A stretch of 64,000 nucleotides of DNA, from the NCBI GenBank assembly GCA_004552445.1, contig SFOJ01000004.1:32756-96755 (forward strand). The letters are read 5' to 3'. Positions 1-9,426 of the stretch are shown here, one piece after another. The DNA is from Mollicutes bacterium (GTDB taxonomy: Bacteria > Bacillota_I > Bacilli_A > RF39 > UBA660). The notes beneath the pieces were generated by a model that was not told the origin of the DNA, searched no databases, and saw only the letters and a program-made list of their open reading frames with translations. A program made the translations under genes and the position numbers. Numbering within the stretch: the stretch's first letter is position 1; each line of letters starts with the position of its first letter.

Positions 1-3000
1 TGTTTCATCTGGTGTACATAAGTCTCTTGCATTTCCTAACCAAACATCGGTTCCATGAGAAAGTCCTGATATTTTGACAAGTTCTGCGAATGTTGTTGGT
101 TTAGTTTCTGCGACCATACCAATTGTAAATGGTGTTCCAAATTCTGGAATACCAAGTGTACCTGTTGGGCACATTATCTCATCATTTGTAACACCTAAAA
201 CTTTTGTTGATGTAAATATGCTCATTGTATCTTTATCATCTAATGGTACTTTTGATACATCTGTATGACTTAAATCTTGTATTAGTCTTAATTGTGTTGG
301 ATCTGAATGACCTAATATATCTAGCTTTAGAAGATCTGCGTCTATTGCATGATAATCAAAGTGAGTTGTTCTCCATGCTGAATTTACATCGTCTGCTGGG
401 AATTGGAATGGTGTAAAATCAGATACTTCCATATAATCTGGAACAACTACTATACCACCTGGATGTTGACCAGTTGTTCTTTTAACACCTGTACATCCCA
501 TAGCAAGTCTTTCTATTTCACAACTCCTCTTATCCATAATTCCTTTATCTTCAAAATATCCTCTTACAAAACCATAAGCTGTTTTTTCTGCAACTGTACC
601 TATTGTTCCTGCTCTATAAACGTTATCAACTCCAAACAATACTTTTGTATATTCATGAGCTGATGCTTGATTTAAGTCTGAAAAGTTAAGATCTATATCT
701 GGTACTTTATCTGCATTGAATCCTAGGAAAGTTGCAAATGGCATATCTTGCCCATCTTTAATCATTTTTTCACCACAATTAGGACAAATTTTATCTGGAA
801 GATCAAAACCACTTGAGTAATCTGCTCCGTAAGGCTTACCTTCTTCATCTAGGAATAAACTTGTTTGACATTTTGCACATCTATAGTGTGCTGGAAGTGG
901 ATTAACTTCAGTTATCCCCATCATTGTTGCAACAAAACTGCTACCTACAGACCCTCTTGAACCTACTAGGTATCCTTCATCATTTGAGTGTTTAACAAGT
1001 CTTTGAGCTATTAGGTATATCGGATCAAATCCTCCACCAATAATACCTCCTAGTTCTTTTTTCACTTTTTTAGCTAAGCTCTTTTCATTTAACTCTCCAT
1101 CTTCTTCACTCCATTTACTTTTAACATTTTCTCCAATTAACTCTTTTACTTTATCAAACCCTTGAAGTAATGTTTCGTGTAAATTTTTAAATGTTTCTTT
1201 TTCTAACTCTTCATCTGTTATATTTGGATTTTGTGTTTTAATTAAATCATTCCAGTATTTATATATAGCATCCCCATATAATTCTTTTGATATACGTTCT
1301 TCTATATTATATGGCAGTGGATCTCCATACCATTCTTTTGCTTTTTCAAATACTAGATCTGTTACAACTCTTGGACAGTCTAAGTAACTTTGGCCATCAT
1401 CTGCTTTAACTCTTGGACTAAATGGTATACCACCTGTATCTATAATTACTTCAAATTCTCCAATCATATCACAAATCTTATTTGTATTTGTTACAACTAT
1501 TTCGTAAGCTAAGTCCTTATCTAGAAAGTCAAAATCATTTAACATTTCGTTTGTTGTTCTAAAATGTTGTGATGGGATATTTGTAATATTACTTTTAGCA
1601 AGTGGATGTCTTCCTCCACCTGGAACTTTTTGATTTATTATAATTTCTCTATATATTTTATCTTCTCTTGTAAAATGGTGTACGTCTCCTGTTGCTACTA
1701 TAATTTTACCTGCTGATTTTGTCGCTTCAATTACTTTTTTAATATGATTCTTTAATTCAAAATTATTTGCAAAATCACTTGTTTGTATTAAGTGGTCGTA
1801 TACTTCTGGTGGCTGTACTTCTACATAATCATAAAAATTGATTATATTTGTTAATTCTTCACCATCTTTACTTCTTGCTTCTTTGAATACTTCTGACTCA
1901 TAACATCCACTACCAATAAGTAATCCTTCTCTTAATTCATTTAATTTACTTCTTAATATTCTAGGTGTCTTATATAAATATGTAGTGTTTGCTAAAGATA
2001 TAATTTTAAACATATTTTTAAGACCAGTTCTATTTAAAGCAATTGCATTAAAGTGATATGTTCTACCAAATTTATATATTTCATCTTTACTAATTAGTTT
2101 TTCTAAGTCACATATTTTTTCATAGTTTTGACCTATTAGTTTTTGACACATTTTATGGAATACTAATGCTGTTCCTTCTGCATCATAATCTGCTCTATGA
2201 TGGCTTTCTTCATCAAATGGTACATTATATCTTTTAACTAATGCTGATAAGCTATGTCTTGCAAATCCTTGATCTAATGCTCTTGATAATTCTAAAGTAT
2301 CTATTACTGTATTTGTAAATTCTCCTAAATTATATTTTCTCATTGCATTTTCAATAAATGAAATATCAAATTTGGCGTTATGAGCAACCATTGGAGAATC
2401 TCCAGTCCACTCTAAAAATCTTTTAGTTACTTCTTCTTCGCTTCCAGCATCTTTAACCATTTCATCTGTTATTTCGGTTAATTCAGTAATCTTATCTGGT
2501 ATATGTCTTCCTGGATTTATAAATTCGTCAAATCTATCTATTATGGTACCATTTTGTATTTTAACTGCACCTATTTCAATCATTTGATCACCTGATGCAG
2601 CGTTAAAACCTGTTGTTTCTGTATCGTATACTACAAATGTTGTATTTTCAAGTGTTTTTTCTGATGGTCTTACTACTATTTCTACAGTATCATCTACTAA
2701 AGTAAGTTCTGTTCCATAGATTCCTTTAAATTTCTTACTAGGGTCTTCTTGTTTTTTATTGTATCCTTGAATAATTCCGTATGCAATAGGGAATGCTTGA
2801 CAACCATTATGATCTGTAATAGCGACTCCTCTGTATCCCATTTCTATTGCTCTACTTACTAGTTCACAAGTATGAGCTCCTAAATCTAATTTAGTAAGTC
2901 CATCCATTTGGCTCATCATAGTATGAGCATGTAATTCTACTCTTTTTACCTCAGCATCATCTGTTAATTTTTCTACTTTCTTTTCATAAGTTTCTATATC

Positions 3001-3846
3001 ATTAATACCAAATTCATAGTCATTACTTCTTTGGTTATATTTTATATTTCCTTTAAATTTATACCATTTATCTTTTTTTATATTTGAAAGAAGATAATCA
3101 AATTCTTCTTGTTTTTTAGTGAAAATATTAGCCATTATACTATCTGTATAGTCTGTTAACTTAAGGGTGATTATGAACCAACCACTTTGAGTACTTTTAG
3201 AGTCAATTCCAAATACTTGAGCTATTAATATTACTCTATCTTCATTAGTTATTAGGTTCTTTATTTCTGATGGTTCTCCAGCTATTGGATTTCCTTTAAT
3301 TATTTTTCTTACTTCTTTATTTACTATTTTTTCTGTAGTTGTATTTAATTCTTTCTTAAATTTTTCTCTTTCTTCTTCATTAATATTAGATGTTACTTCT
3401 ACATCATCAAATCCCATATCACTCATAAATATTTCTATTTTTTCTTTTATTTCTTCTATTTTGTTATATTCTGCTGGATTTAAAACTTCTATATTTATCT
3501 TGTTATTATTAAATGTTATCTTATTTCTATCTATGCATTTAAGCATTGGACATCTACTGATTAAAATATCAAAATAGTAATCAAAATATTCTTTAAATAA
3601 TAGTGTGTTATTTTCTACTATAAATTTAAATCTTACTTCTTTTGCTCCTTCAAGTGTCTTTCCTTTTTCATAAGTTTCTTTAAAAACTTCTATTGGTGGA
3701 AGTAAATCGATATTGATAATCATAGTCATTTTATTTTCTTTGCGTTTTAAAAGTACTTCTTTTAAAGAAGCATTTTCATAATATTTTAAATAATCTTTAT
3801 TAAAATTTATGGCATTAAAAAATCTTATTAACTTATCGTCTTTCAC
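1..3846 (-). CDS. polC: DNA polymerase III alpha subunit, PolC type (3' end beyond window)
   Basis: This is the Gram-positive replicative polymerase with built-in 3'-5' exonuclease. The frame is open from a GTG at 3844-3846 to the window edge, giving 1282 codons of an expected roughly 1450. A GGAGGTGAG Shine-Dalgarno decides the GTG start. Visible domains in order: an N-terminal region and OB fold, a PHP start (VELHAHTMMS, about residue 304), a DEDD exonuclease inserted in PHP (VVYDTETTGFN, about 405; VAHNAKFD), the second PHP half, the polymerase fingers/palm (GSRGSVGSSFVATM), a Cys4 zinc knuckle (CAKC...CPNC, about 985-1015) and the catalytic PDIDLNFS motif near residue 1050. The C-terminal 160 or so residues are missing only because the window ends. 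No defect is seen. Confidence 0.97.
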   Translation of the reverse strand, partial: MKDDKLIRFFNAINFNKDYLKYYENASLKEVLLKRKENKMTMIINIDLLPPIEVFKETYEKGKTLEGAKEVRFKFIVENNTLLFKEYFDYYFDILISRCPMLKCIDRNKITFNNNKINIEVLNPAEYNKIEEIKEKIEIFMSDMGFDDVEVTSNINEEEREKFKKELNTTTEKIVNKEVRKIIKGNPIAGEPSEIKNLITNEDRVILIAQVFGIDSKSTQSGWFIITLKLTDYTDSIMANIFTKKQEEFDYLLSNIKKDKWYKFKGNIKYNQRSNDYEFGINDIETYEKKVEKLTDDAEVKRVELHAHTMMSQMDGLTKLDLGAHTCELVSRAIEMGYRGVAITDHNGCQAFPIAYGIIQGYNKKQEDPSKKFKGIYGTELTLVDDTVEIVVRPSEKTLENTTFVVYDTETTGFNAASGDQMIEIGAVKIQNGTIIDRFDEFINPGRHIPDKITELTEITDEMVKDAGSEEEVTKRFLEWTGDSPMVAHNAKFDISFIENAMRKYNLGEFTNTVIDTLELSRALDQGFARHSLSALVKRYNVPFDEESHHRADYDAEGTALVFHKMCQKLIGQNYEKICDLEKLISKDEIYKFGRTYHFNAIALNRTGLKNMFKIISLANTTYLYKTPRILRSKLNELREGLLIGSGCYESEVFKEARSKDGEELTNIINFYDYVEVQPPEVYDHLIQTSDFANNFELKNHIKKVIEATKSAGKIIVATGDVHHFTREDKIYREIIINQKVPGGGRHPLAKSNITNIPSQHFRTTNEMLNDFDFLDKDLAYEIVVTNTNKICDMIGEFEVIIDTGGIPFSPRVKADDGQSYLDCPRVVTDLVFEKAKEWYGDPLPYNIEERISKELYGDAIYKYWNDLIKTQNPNITDEELEKETFKNLHETLLQGFDKVKELIGENVKSKWSEEDGELNEKSLAKKVKKELGGIIGGGFDPIYLIAQRLVKHSNDEGYLVGSRGSVGSSFVATMMGITEVNPLPAHYRCAKCQTSLFLDEEGKPYGADYSSGFDLPDKICPNCGEKMIKDGQDMPFATFLGFNADKVPDIDLNFSDLNQASAHEYTKVLFGVDNVYRAGTIGTVAEKTAYGFVRGYFEDKGIMDKRSCEIERLAMGCTGVKRTTGQHPGGIVVVPDYMEVSDFTPFQFPADDVNSAWRTTHFDYHAIDADLLKLDILGHSDPTQLRLIQDLSHTDVSKVPLDDKDTMSIFTSTKVLGVTNDEIMCPTGTLGIPEFGTPFTIGMVAETKPTTFAELVKISGLSHGTDVWLGNARDLCTPDET

Positions 3847-3918
3847 TTACCTCACCTCCTTCAATTATACATAACAAAAAAAATTATATCAATAAAGTTT
3901 GACATAATTTTTATTATT

Positions 3919-4599
3919 TTATTTCCAATCTTCGGCATTTATTAAGTTTTCATATTTATACATTTGATTGAATCTATTTTTGATAAATGCTTGGCTTTTA
4001 TATGAATCAATCATTTCTATTTTCATATCATAAATATCTTCTGGTATTTCTCTTGCAAATTTATTTTGATTTATTCTTTTTTTAGAATAATATTTACCAA
4101 AATATTTAAGTTTTCCAATTTTTTCTTTATTATATACTTTTGTAACTATATTACTTGTTATTTTATGATGGATATGTCCATATTCTCCTTCTGGATTGTG
4201 TGTTACGATTGTATTCCATTTTTTCTTTTTGATTACATATTTTAATTCATATTCTATTTGTTTTTTATAGTGTTTCCAATCGCTTCTTTTTCCTCTTACT
4301 TTATCTGGTTTATCTAAAACTATTAATCTATCTTTTGATATTTTAAGAGCTGCTTCAATTTCTTTTTCACGCTTTTTATTAGTACCACATGTAATGCAAA
4401 CTACTAAATATTTATTTTTTAATAATTCTTCGCTTCCCCATAGTGTCTCATCATCTGGATGTGCAACTATCATTAATCTTTCTACATTATTCCAATCATG
4501 AAATCTAAATAAGCCATTTTTTCTAAGATAAATTTTACTAAATAGCACTAAACAAAAAGAAAATAATGTTAAAATAAAAAATATTATAACCTTTTTCAT
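3919..4599 (-). CDS. PIG-L (LmbE-like) family deacetylase
   Basis: A 226-residue protein with an N-terminal membrane anchor or uncleaved signal (residues 3-22), then a PIG-L deacetylase core. The family's metal-binding motif AHPDDE is at about residues 46-51, and a later HNPEGEYGHIHH segment supplies the third zinc ligand typical of N-acetylglucosaminyl or mycothiol-type deacetylases. The sugar substrate cannot be told from sequence. The start has a GAGGGGAAGC ribosome site. It lies 72 bp downstream of polC on the same strand side but has its own spacing and is probably transcribed separately. Outward membrane placement is inferred from the N-terminal hydrophobic stretch. Confidence 0.85.
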   Translation of the reverse strand: MKKVIIFFILTLFSFCLVLFSKIYLRKNGLFRFHDWNNVERLMIVAHPDDETLWGSEELLKNKYLVVCITCGTNKKREKEIEAALKISKDRLIVLDKPDKVRGKRSDWKHYKKQIEYELKYVIKKKKWNTIVTHNPEGEYGHIHHKITSNIVTKVYNKEKIGKLKYFGKYYSKKRINQNKFAREIPEDIYDMKIEMIDSYKSQAFIKNRFNQMYKYENLINAEDWK

Positions 4600-4653
4600 G
4601 CTTCCCCTCTTTTTGACTATATATGATTATAATACTTTTTAATTTATTTTCAA

Positions 4654-5190
4654 CTATTTTTCTTCTTTTGACTCTTCTTTACTTACATTTTCTTCTTTTG
4701 ATGTTTTTTTAAGTGTTAATTCTTCACCATTTTTTGCTTGATTTTTTAATGTCTTAAAAATTCCACTTACTCCAAGAACTGTAAATAATACTGCGAATAT
4801 TAAGTCTTTTATAATTGCACTTTTGAATTCTGTATTACTATATAATAATGATAATATTTCAAAACTTGGTGTTAATCCTTCTTTAATTATTAATAAAGCA
4901 GGTATTACATATAAAGTTGTAAAAATAATAACTATTATAGAAACTATACCAATAATATATGGAACTTTAATATCCATCTTTCCTTTAAATAATTTGTATC
5001 CTAAAAATGCTCCGTATCCTATTAAGAATGCCATAAATGACCACATCATTTCTACATACACATACATTATAATCCAGGGTAGACTTGCTACTAGTCCACC
5101 TAAAATTGAACCTATAATTCCAAATAAATATCCATTATTAGTTTCTGGTTTTATACTATTTTCTGTTGTAACTTTTGCTTCTTTGTTCAT
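4654..5190 (-). CDS. hypothetical membrane protein, four predicted TM helices
   Basis: A 178-residue protein of no family I recognise. It has a polar N-terminus of about 20 residues, four hydrophobic segments (about 22-45, 47-66, 77-100 and 128-146) and a Lys/Glu-rich cytoplasmic-type tail. The start ATG overlaps the lysS stop as TAATG and has no good ribosome site of its own, so it is probably translated by coupling to lysS. This makes it the last gene of the aspS-lysS operon. It carries no catalytic motif. The first helix contains a Gly-rich face (GIIGSILGG). Confidence 0.7.
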   Translation of the reverse strand: MNKEAKVTTENSIKPETNNGYLFGIIGSILGGLVASLPWIIMYVYVEMMWSFMAFLIGYGAFLGYKLFKGKMDIKVPYIIGIVSIIVIIFTTLYVIPALLIIKEGLTPSFEILSLLYSNTEFKSAIIKDLIFAVLFTVLGVSGIFKTLKNQAKNGEELTLKKTSKEENVSKEESKEEK

Positions 5191-6677
5191 TATTTTCTTT
5201 CTTTCATAGTTGGGAACAAAATAACATCTCTAATTGATTCATTTTCTGTAAAGAACATAACTGTTCTATCAATTCCATATCCAATACCACCAGCTGGAGG
5301 CATACCATATTCTAATGCTTCTACAAAATCCATATCAATATCATTAGCTTCTTCATTTCCAAGTTCTTGTTCTTTTAATTGATTTTCAAATCTTTCTAAT
5401 TGGTCTACTGGATCATTAAGTTCAGTATATGCATTTGCCATTTCTTTTCCACCTACAAATAATTCAAATCTTTGAACGAATCTTGGATCTTTTGGATCTT
5501 TTTTAGTAAGTGGACTTATTTCGATTGGATGTCCGCATAAGAATGTTGGTTGAATTAGTGTTTCTTCTACATACTTTTCAAAAAATTTATTTACTATATG
5601 ACCAAATACTTTTTCATGTTCTTCTAATTCAATATTATGTTCTTTACATAATTTTAATAAATCTTCTAGCTCCCATTCTTTGCTGAAATCTATTCCTGTT
5701 TGTTCTTTTATTGCATCTACCATTGTTACTCTTCTAAAACTTGGTCCAAGGTCTATATTATTGCCTCTCCAGTTAAATACTTCTTTATTAAATACTTCAT
5801 GAGCAATTGTTTTATATAATGCTTCTGTCATTTCCATCATACCATCAAGATTTGAATAAGCCAAATAAGCTTCCATAGATGTAAATTCTGGATTGTGTGT
5901 TGTATCCATTCCTTCATTTCTAAATAATCTTCCAATTTCATATACTGCTTCAAGTCCACCTACTAATAATCTCTTAAGAGGTAACTCTAGAGCTATACGA
6001 AGGTACATATCTAAATCTTGAGCATTATGATGTGTTACGAATGGTCTTGCACTTGCTCCTGTTAAAAGTGTACTAAGAACTGGTGTTTCAACTTCTAAGA
6101 ACCCTCTTCCATCCATAAATCTTCTCATGCAACTGATTATTTTTGATCTATATATTGCTGTTTTCTTTGATTCATCGTTCATAATTAAATCAACATAACG
6201 TCTTCTATATCTTTCTTCTACATCAGTTAGTCCATGAAATTTTTCTGGTAATGGTTTTAATGCTTTAACAAGTGGAGTATATTTTAAACATTTAATAGTT
6301 AATTCTCCAGTTTTAGTTTTCATTACTTTACCATATATACCTACGATATCACCTATATCAGCACTTTTAAATAAAGTATATGCTTCTTCACCTATATCAT
6401 TAATTGAAATATATATTTGAATTGATCCGGTTTTGTCATTGATACTAAAGAATGATGCTTTACCCATTTTACGAATAAACATAATTCTTCCTGCTACTGT
6501 AGCAGTATCAGTCATATTTTCAAATTCTTCATGACTAATTGTAGCGTATTTTTCTTTTAAATCTGCAGCGAAACTGTCTCTATCATATCTATCACCGAAT
6601 GGATCAAGTCCAGCTTCACGAAGCTTTTCAGCTTTTTCACGTCTAATTAATTCTTGCTCTGTAAATTGTCTTTCCAT
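5190..6677 (-). CDS. lysS: lysyl-tRNA synthetase, class II
   Basis: A 495-residue class II LysRS that charges tRNA-Lys with ATP. An N-terminal OB-fold anticodon-binding domain (about 55-150, VAGRIMFIRKMGKASF) precedes the catalytic domain with motif 1 (GFLEVETPVL), motif 2 (FRNEGMDTTHNPEFT) and motif 3 (GGIGYGIDRTVMF). Full length for the family. GGAGG lies ten bases before the ATG. It is the third gene of an operon starting with aspS and so sits downstream of an aspartate T-box leader. It is separated by only 4 bp from the preceding unknown gene. Confidence 0.97.
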   Translation of the reverse strand: MERQFTEQELIRREKAEKLREAGLDPFGDRYDRDSFAADLKEKYATISHEEFENMTDTATVAGRIMFIRKMGKASFFSINDKTGSIQIYISINDIGEEAYTLFKSADIGDIVGIYGKVMKTKTGELTIKCLKYTPLVKALKPLPEKFHGLTDVEERYRRRYVDLIMNDESKKTAIYRSKIISCMRRFMDGRGFLEVETPVLSTLLTGASARPFVTHHNAQDLDMYLRIALELPLKRLLVGGLEAVYEIGRLFRNEGMDTTHNPEFTSMEAYLAYSNLDGMMEMTEALYKTIAHEVFNKEVFNWRGNNIDLGPSFRRVTMVDAIKEQTGIDFSKEWELEDLLKLCKEHNIELEEHEKVFGHIVNKFFEKYVEETLIQPTFLCGHPIEISPLTKKDPKDPRFVQRFELFVGGKEMANAYTELNDPVDQLERFENQLKEQELGNEEANDIDMDFVEALEYGMPPAGGIGYGIDRTVMFFTENESIRDVILFPTMKERK

Positions 6678-6681
6678 ATTT

Positions 6682-7410
6682 TCATTTCCTCCTTAATTTT
6701 AAACTTTCATCTTGAATTCTTAGATATTCCATAAAATCATCTAAAAATTCAAAAGTTAAGTCTTTATTTTTTTCTTTTTCTTGTTTATATATTGTTTTTA
6801 AAATATTTAATGCATTATCATTATTTTCATTTACAACTAATGATATTTGTTTATTTGATACTGGTGTATTACTTTTGGTATGCATATTAAATTCTTCTAC
6901 TTCAAAAAAACTACTTACATACCCACAATACATTTTTTCAATGAATTCAGGGTCATTTGCTCTTTCTTTTGCTTCATCTATGTCATCGCTTTTATATTGT
7001 TCTTTTTCAGTAATATCTAATACTAAAAGTACATTTTGCTTCATAAATATACTCATATATTCAAATGCTCTTTCAATATTTTCTTTTGTATGAATTTTTC
7101 CTGTTTTAAATATTTCTTTATATTCATCAATAGCTTTACGTATACCAATTGAATCTATTTTTGATTTTGATAATAGATAGTCATCCATACCATATCCATA
7201 TATTATCCAGTTAATCCATACGTCACATATTCTTAAGAATCCTATATTCCCTTTTGAAAAGAATACTTTTTTAGTTTTTTCTATTCCTTTAGAATTATTG
7301 CCTATCATAGGTATAAGACCCAATTCTTCTATTTGGCTAATATTTCTTTTATCCGTAAAGTGAAATAAAGTTTTATTAGCATCTAGATCTTTTAATTCTA
7401 TGGTTTTCAT
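6682..7410 (-). CDS. unknown protein, possible ADP-ribosyltransferase-like fold
   Basis: A 242-residue soluble protein between aspS and lysS. Its first 50 residues read TLFHFTDKRNISQIEELGL followed by KVFFSKG. The pattern (aromatic-His-x-Thr, then Asn-x-x-x-Ile-x-x-x-Gly-Leu, then a strand ending FFS) resembles the start of many ADP-ribosyltransferase-like and Tpt1/KptA-like folds. That is a pattern-level inference only; I cannot name the family. The rest is helical and Lys/Glu-rich. ATG abuts the aspS stop and the stop lies 4 bp before lysS, so it is co-transcribed with both synthetases. A role tied to tRNA or NAD metabolism is possible but unproven. Confidence 0.6.
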   Translation of the reverse strand: MKTIELKDLDANKTLFHFTDKRNISQIEELGLIPMIGNNSKGIEKTKKVFFSKGNIGFLRICDVWINWIIYGYGMDDYLLSKSKIDSIGIRKAIDEYKEIFKTGKIHTKENIERAFEYMSIFMKQNVLLVLDITEKEQYKSDDIDEAKERANDPEFIEKMYCGYVSSFFEVEEFNMHTKSNTPVSNKQISLVVNENNDNALNILKTIYKQEKEKNKDLTFEFLDDFMEYLRIQDESLKLRRK

Positions 7411-9150
7411 TCAGTCTCTTACCTTAATATGTGTTTCTCTTAGTTGTTTTTCAAATACTTCATTTGGACAACCCATTAGTGCATCTGCACCATTTGCTGC
7501 CATTGGAAATGCTACCATTTCACGAATGTTTTCTTCGTCTTTTAGAAGCATAAGTATTCTATCAAGTCCAGGAGCCATACCTGCATGAGGAGGTGCTCCG
7601 AATTGGAATGCTTGATATAATGATGGGAATTTACTTTCTACTACACTTTCATCATATCCGGCAATTTCAAATGCTTTTTTAAGAATAGTTGGACTATAGT
7701 TTCTCTCTCCACCACTTGCCATTTCAAGACCATTACATACGAAGTCATATTGACATGCTACTATATCCCCTGGATTCATATTTAATAATGCATCCATTCC
7801 ACCATTTGGCATGCTAAATGGATTATGTGTGAAATCCCATTTATTATCTTCTTCATTCCATTCATAGAATGGGAAGTCTACGATAATACAAAATTCATAT
7901 TTATTTTTATCTATTAAATTTAATTCATTTCCTAGTTTTAATCTTAATGAGCCACAAAGCTTATCAAATTTTTCACCTTTAGTTCCACAAGCTATAACTA
8001 CTACATTACCTTGATCAAGTTTTAATGATTTTTTTAATTCTTCTTTTTCAGTGTCACTAAATAATTTAGCCATTGAACCAGTTATTTCACCATTATCAAG
8101 TTTTATAAATCCTAAAGAAGAAAGTCCTAAAGATTTGTATTCTTCTTCCAGTTTTTTATACCAAGAATTTGATTTATCACTACTTGGTAGTACACATACT
8201 TTTACTTCTTTATCTTTAAATACTATACTTTCTGAGTTTGATAATAGACTTGTAATATTTTCAATAGTAAAAGGTATTCTTAGGTCTGGTTTATCACTAC
8301 CATATTTTTCCATTGCTTCTTTGAATGGTATTCTTCTAAATGGAACACTTGATACTTCTTTATTACCAAATTTTTCAAATACATCGTGAAATACTCTTTG
8401 CCCCACCTCGAATACATCTTCTTGTGTTGCAAAAGACATTTCAAAATCTAATTGATAAAATTCTCCATAAAGTCTATCGCTTCTTGGATCTTCATCTCTA
8501 AAACATGGTGCAATTTGAAAATATCTATCAAAGCCACTACACATTAATAATTGTTTAAATATTTGTGGTGCTTGAGGTAGCGCATAAAATTTTCCTTTAA
8601 ATTTTCTACTTGGTACTATGAAGTCTCTTGCTCCTTCTGGACTAGATGCTGTTAATATTGGTGTTTGAATCTCAGTAAAATTCATATCTTTCATAGTGTA
8701 TCTAATAAAATCTATTACTTCTGTTCTAAATTTAATACCATCATGAACACTTTTATTTCTTAAATCTAAATAACGATATTTTAGTCTTGTTTCTTCACTT
8801 GAAGATTTACTATTTTTAACTTCAAATGGAAGTGTTCTATATACGTCTCCTAATACTTCAATAGTTTTAATTTCTACTTCTATTTCACCAGTTTTCATAT
8901 TCTTATTTACCATATCTGGTGTTCTAGGCTTTACAATACCTGTAACTGTTGCAGTAGATTCACGATTTAATTTAGCATATTCAACATTATTAGAAATTAA
9001 TTGTACGATACCTGTTTCATCTCTTAATGTAATGAATACTAAACCACCTAGATTACGAACTGTTTCAATCCATCCTGCTAGTCTTACTTCTTTGTTTTCA
9101 TACTCTTTTGTAACTTCACCGCAATATACGTTTCTGTACTTATTTTCCAT
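7411..9150 (-). CDS. aspS: aspartyl-tRNA synthetase, bacterial type
   Basis: A 579-residue class II AspRS. It has an N-terminal OB fold (about 15-100), motif 1 (DMNFTEIQTPIL), motif 2 (FRDEDPRSDRLYGEFYQLD), the bacterial-type GAD insertion domain (about 290-410) and motif 3 (GMAPGLDRILMLL). Bacterial-type AspRS enzymes often also mischarge tRNA-Asn; whether this one does depends on the presence of AsnRS or gatCAB, not visible here. First gene of the operon and directly preceded by a T-box leader whose specifier reads GAC. Ribosome site AGAAGGAG lies about 9 bases before the ATG. Confidence 0.97.
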   Translation of the reverse strand: MENKYRNVYCGEVTKEYENKEVRLAGWIETVRNLGGLVFITLRDETGIVQLISNNVEYAKLNRESTATVTGIVKPRTPDMVNKNMKTGEIEVEIKTIEVLGDVYRTLPFEVKNSKSSSEETRLKYRYLDLRNKSVHDGIKFRTEVIDFIRYTMKDMNFTEIQTPILTASSPEGARDFIVPSRKFKGKFYALPQAPQIFKQLLMCSGFDRYFQIAPCFRDEDPRSDRLYGEFYQLDFEMSFATQEDVFEVGQRVFHDVFEKFGNKEVSSVPFRRIPFKEAMEKYGSDKPDLRIPFTIENITSLLSNSESIVFKDKEVKVCVLPSSDKSNSWYKKLEEEYKSLGLSSLGFIKLDNGEITGSMAKLFSDTEKEELKKSLKLDQGNVVVIACGTKGEKFDKLCGSLRLKLGNELNLIDKNKYEFCIIVDFPFYEWNEEDNKWDFTHNPFSMPNGGMDALLNMNPGDIVACQYDFVCNGLEMASGGERNYSPTILKKAFEIAGYDESVVESKFPSLYQAFQFGAPPHAGMAPGLDRILMLLKDEENIREMVAFPMAANGADALMGCPNEVFEKQLRETHIKVRD

Positions 9151-9158
9151 AAACTCAA

Positions 9159-9387
9159 CTCCTTCTAATAAAAAAAGAACCTATTCGTAAGAGCGTTTTT
9201 GTACGCTGTACCATCTTACTTCATAGATTCTCATAAATTCTATCTTTTGGTCTTTATAGCTGACATGCTTATTAGCTCCAGAAAATTGTCACGTTTTTTC
9301 TTCATTATTTATTTATTATTAGTTTCCACCAGCCACTAACTCTCTATTAAGGGAAATAAATAACTACTACTTTCCTTCATTGCTTAT
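9159..9387 (-). promoter_or_regulatory. T-box leader (aspartate) of aspS operon
   Basis: Minus-strand leader with stem I landmarks (AGAGAGTTAGTGG, GGTGGAAACTAAT), a specifier GAC at 9288-9290 adjacent to the closing strand of stem I (GGAAA pairs with TTTTC), the conserved CTGGAGC, and a T-box bulge UGGUAC at 9208-9213. Downstream AUAGGUUC at 9177-9184 can pair with GAAUCUAU at 9223-9230 and is followed by a run of eight U, giving an intrinsic terminator. GAC is an Asp codon and matches aspS. The promoter lies just upstream. Confidence 0.92.
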
Positions 9388-9393
9388 GAGTAG

Positions 9394-9422
9394 ATTATAG
9401 TTTATTCGTTGGTTTTTGTCAA
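9394..9422 (-). promoter_or_regulatory. sigma-A promoter of aspS T-box operon
   Basis: Perfect -35 TTGACA (9417-9422), 17-base spacer and perfect -10 TATAAT (9394-9399) on the minus strand. The start is expected near 9387. The -35 box lies only 5 bp past the stop of the preceding gene. Confidence 0.85.
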
Positions 9423-9426
9423 TATT

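Noticed and set aside
1..663. Overlapping plus-strand short frames
   Set aside because: They are antisense to polC, lack ribosome sites and show no coding pattern.
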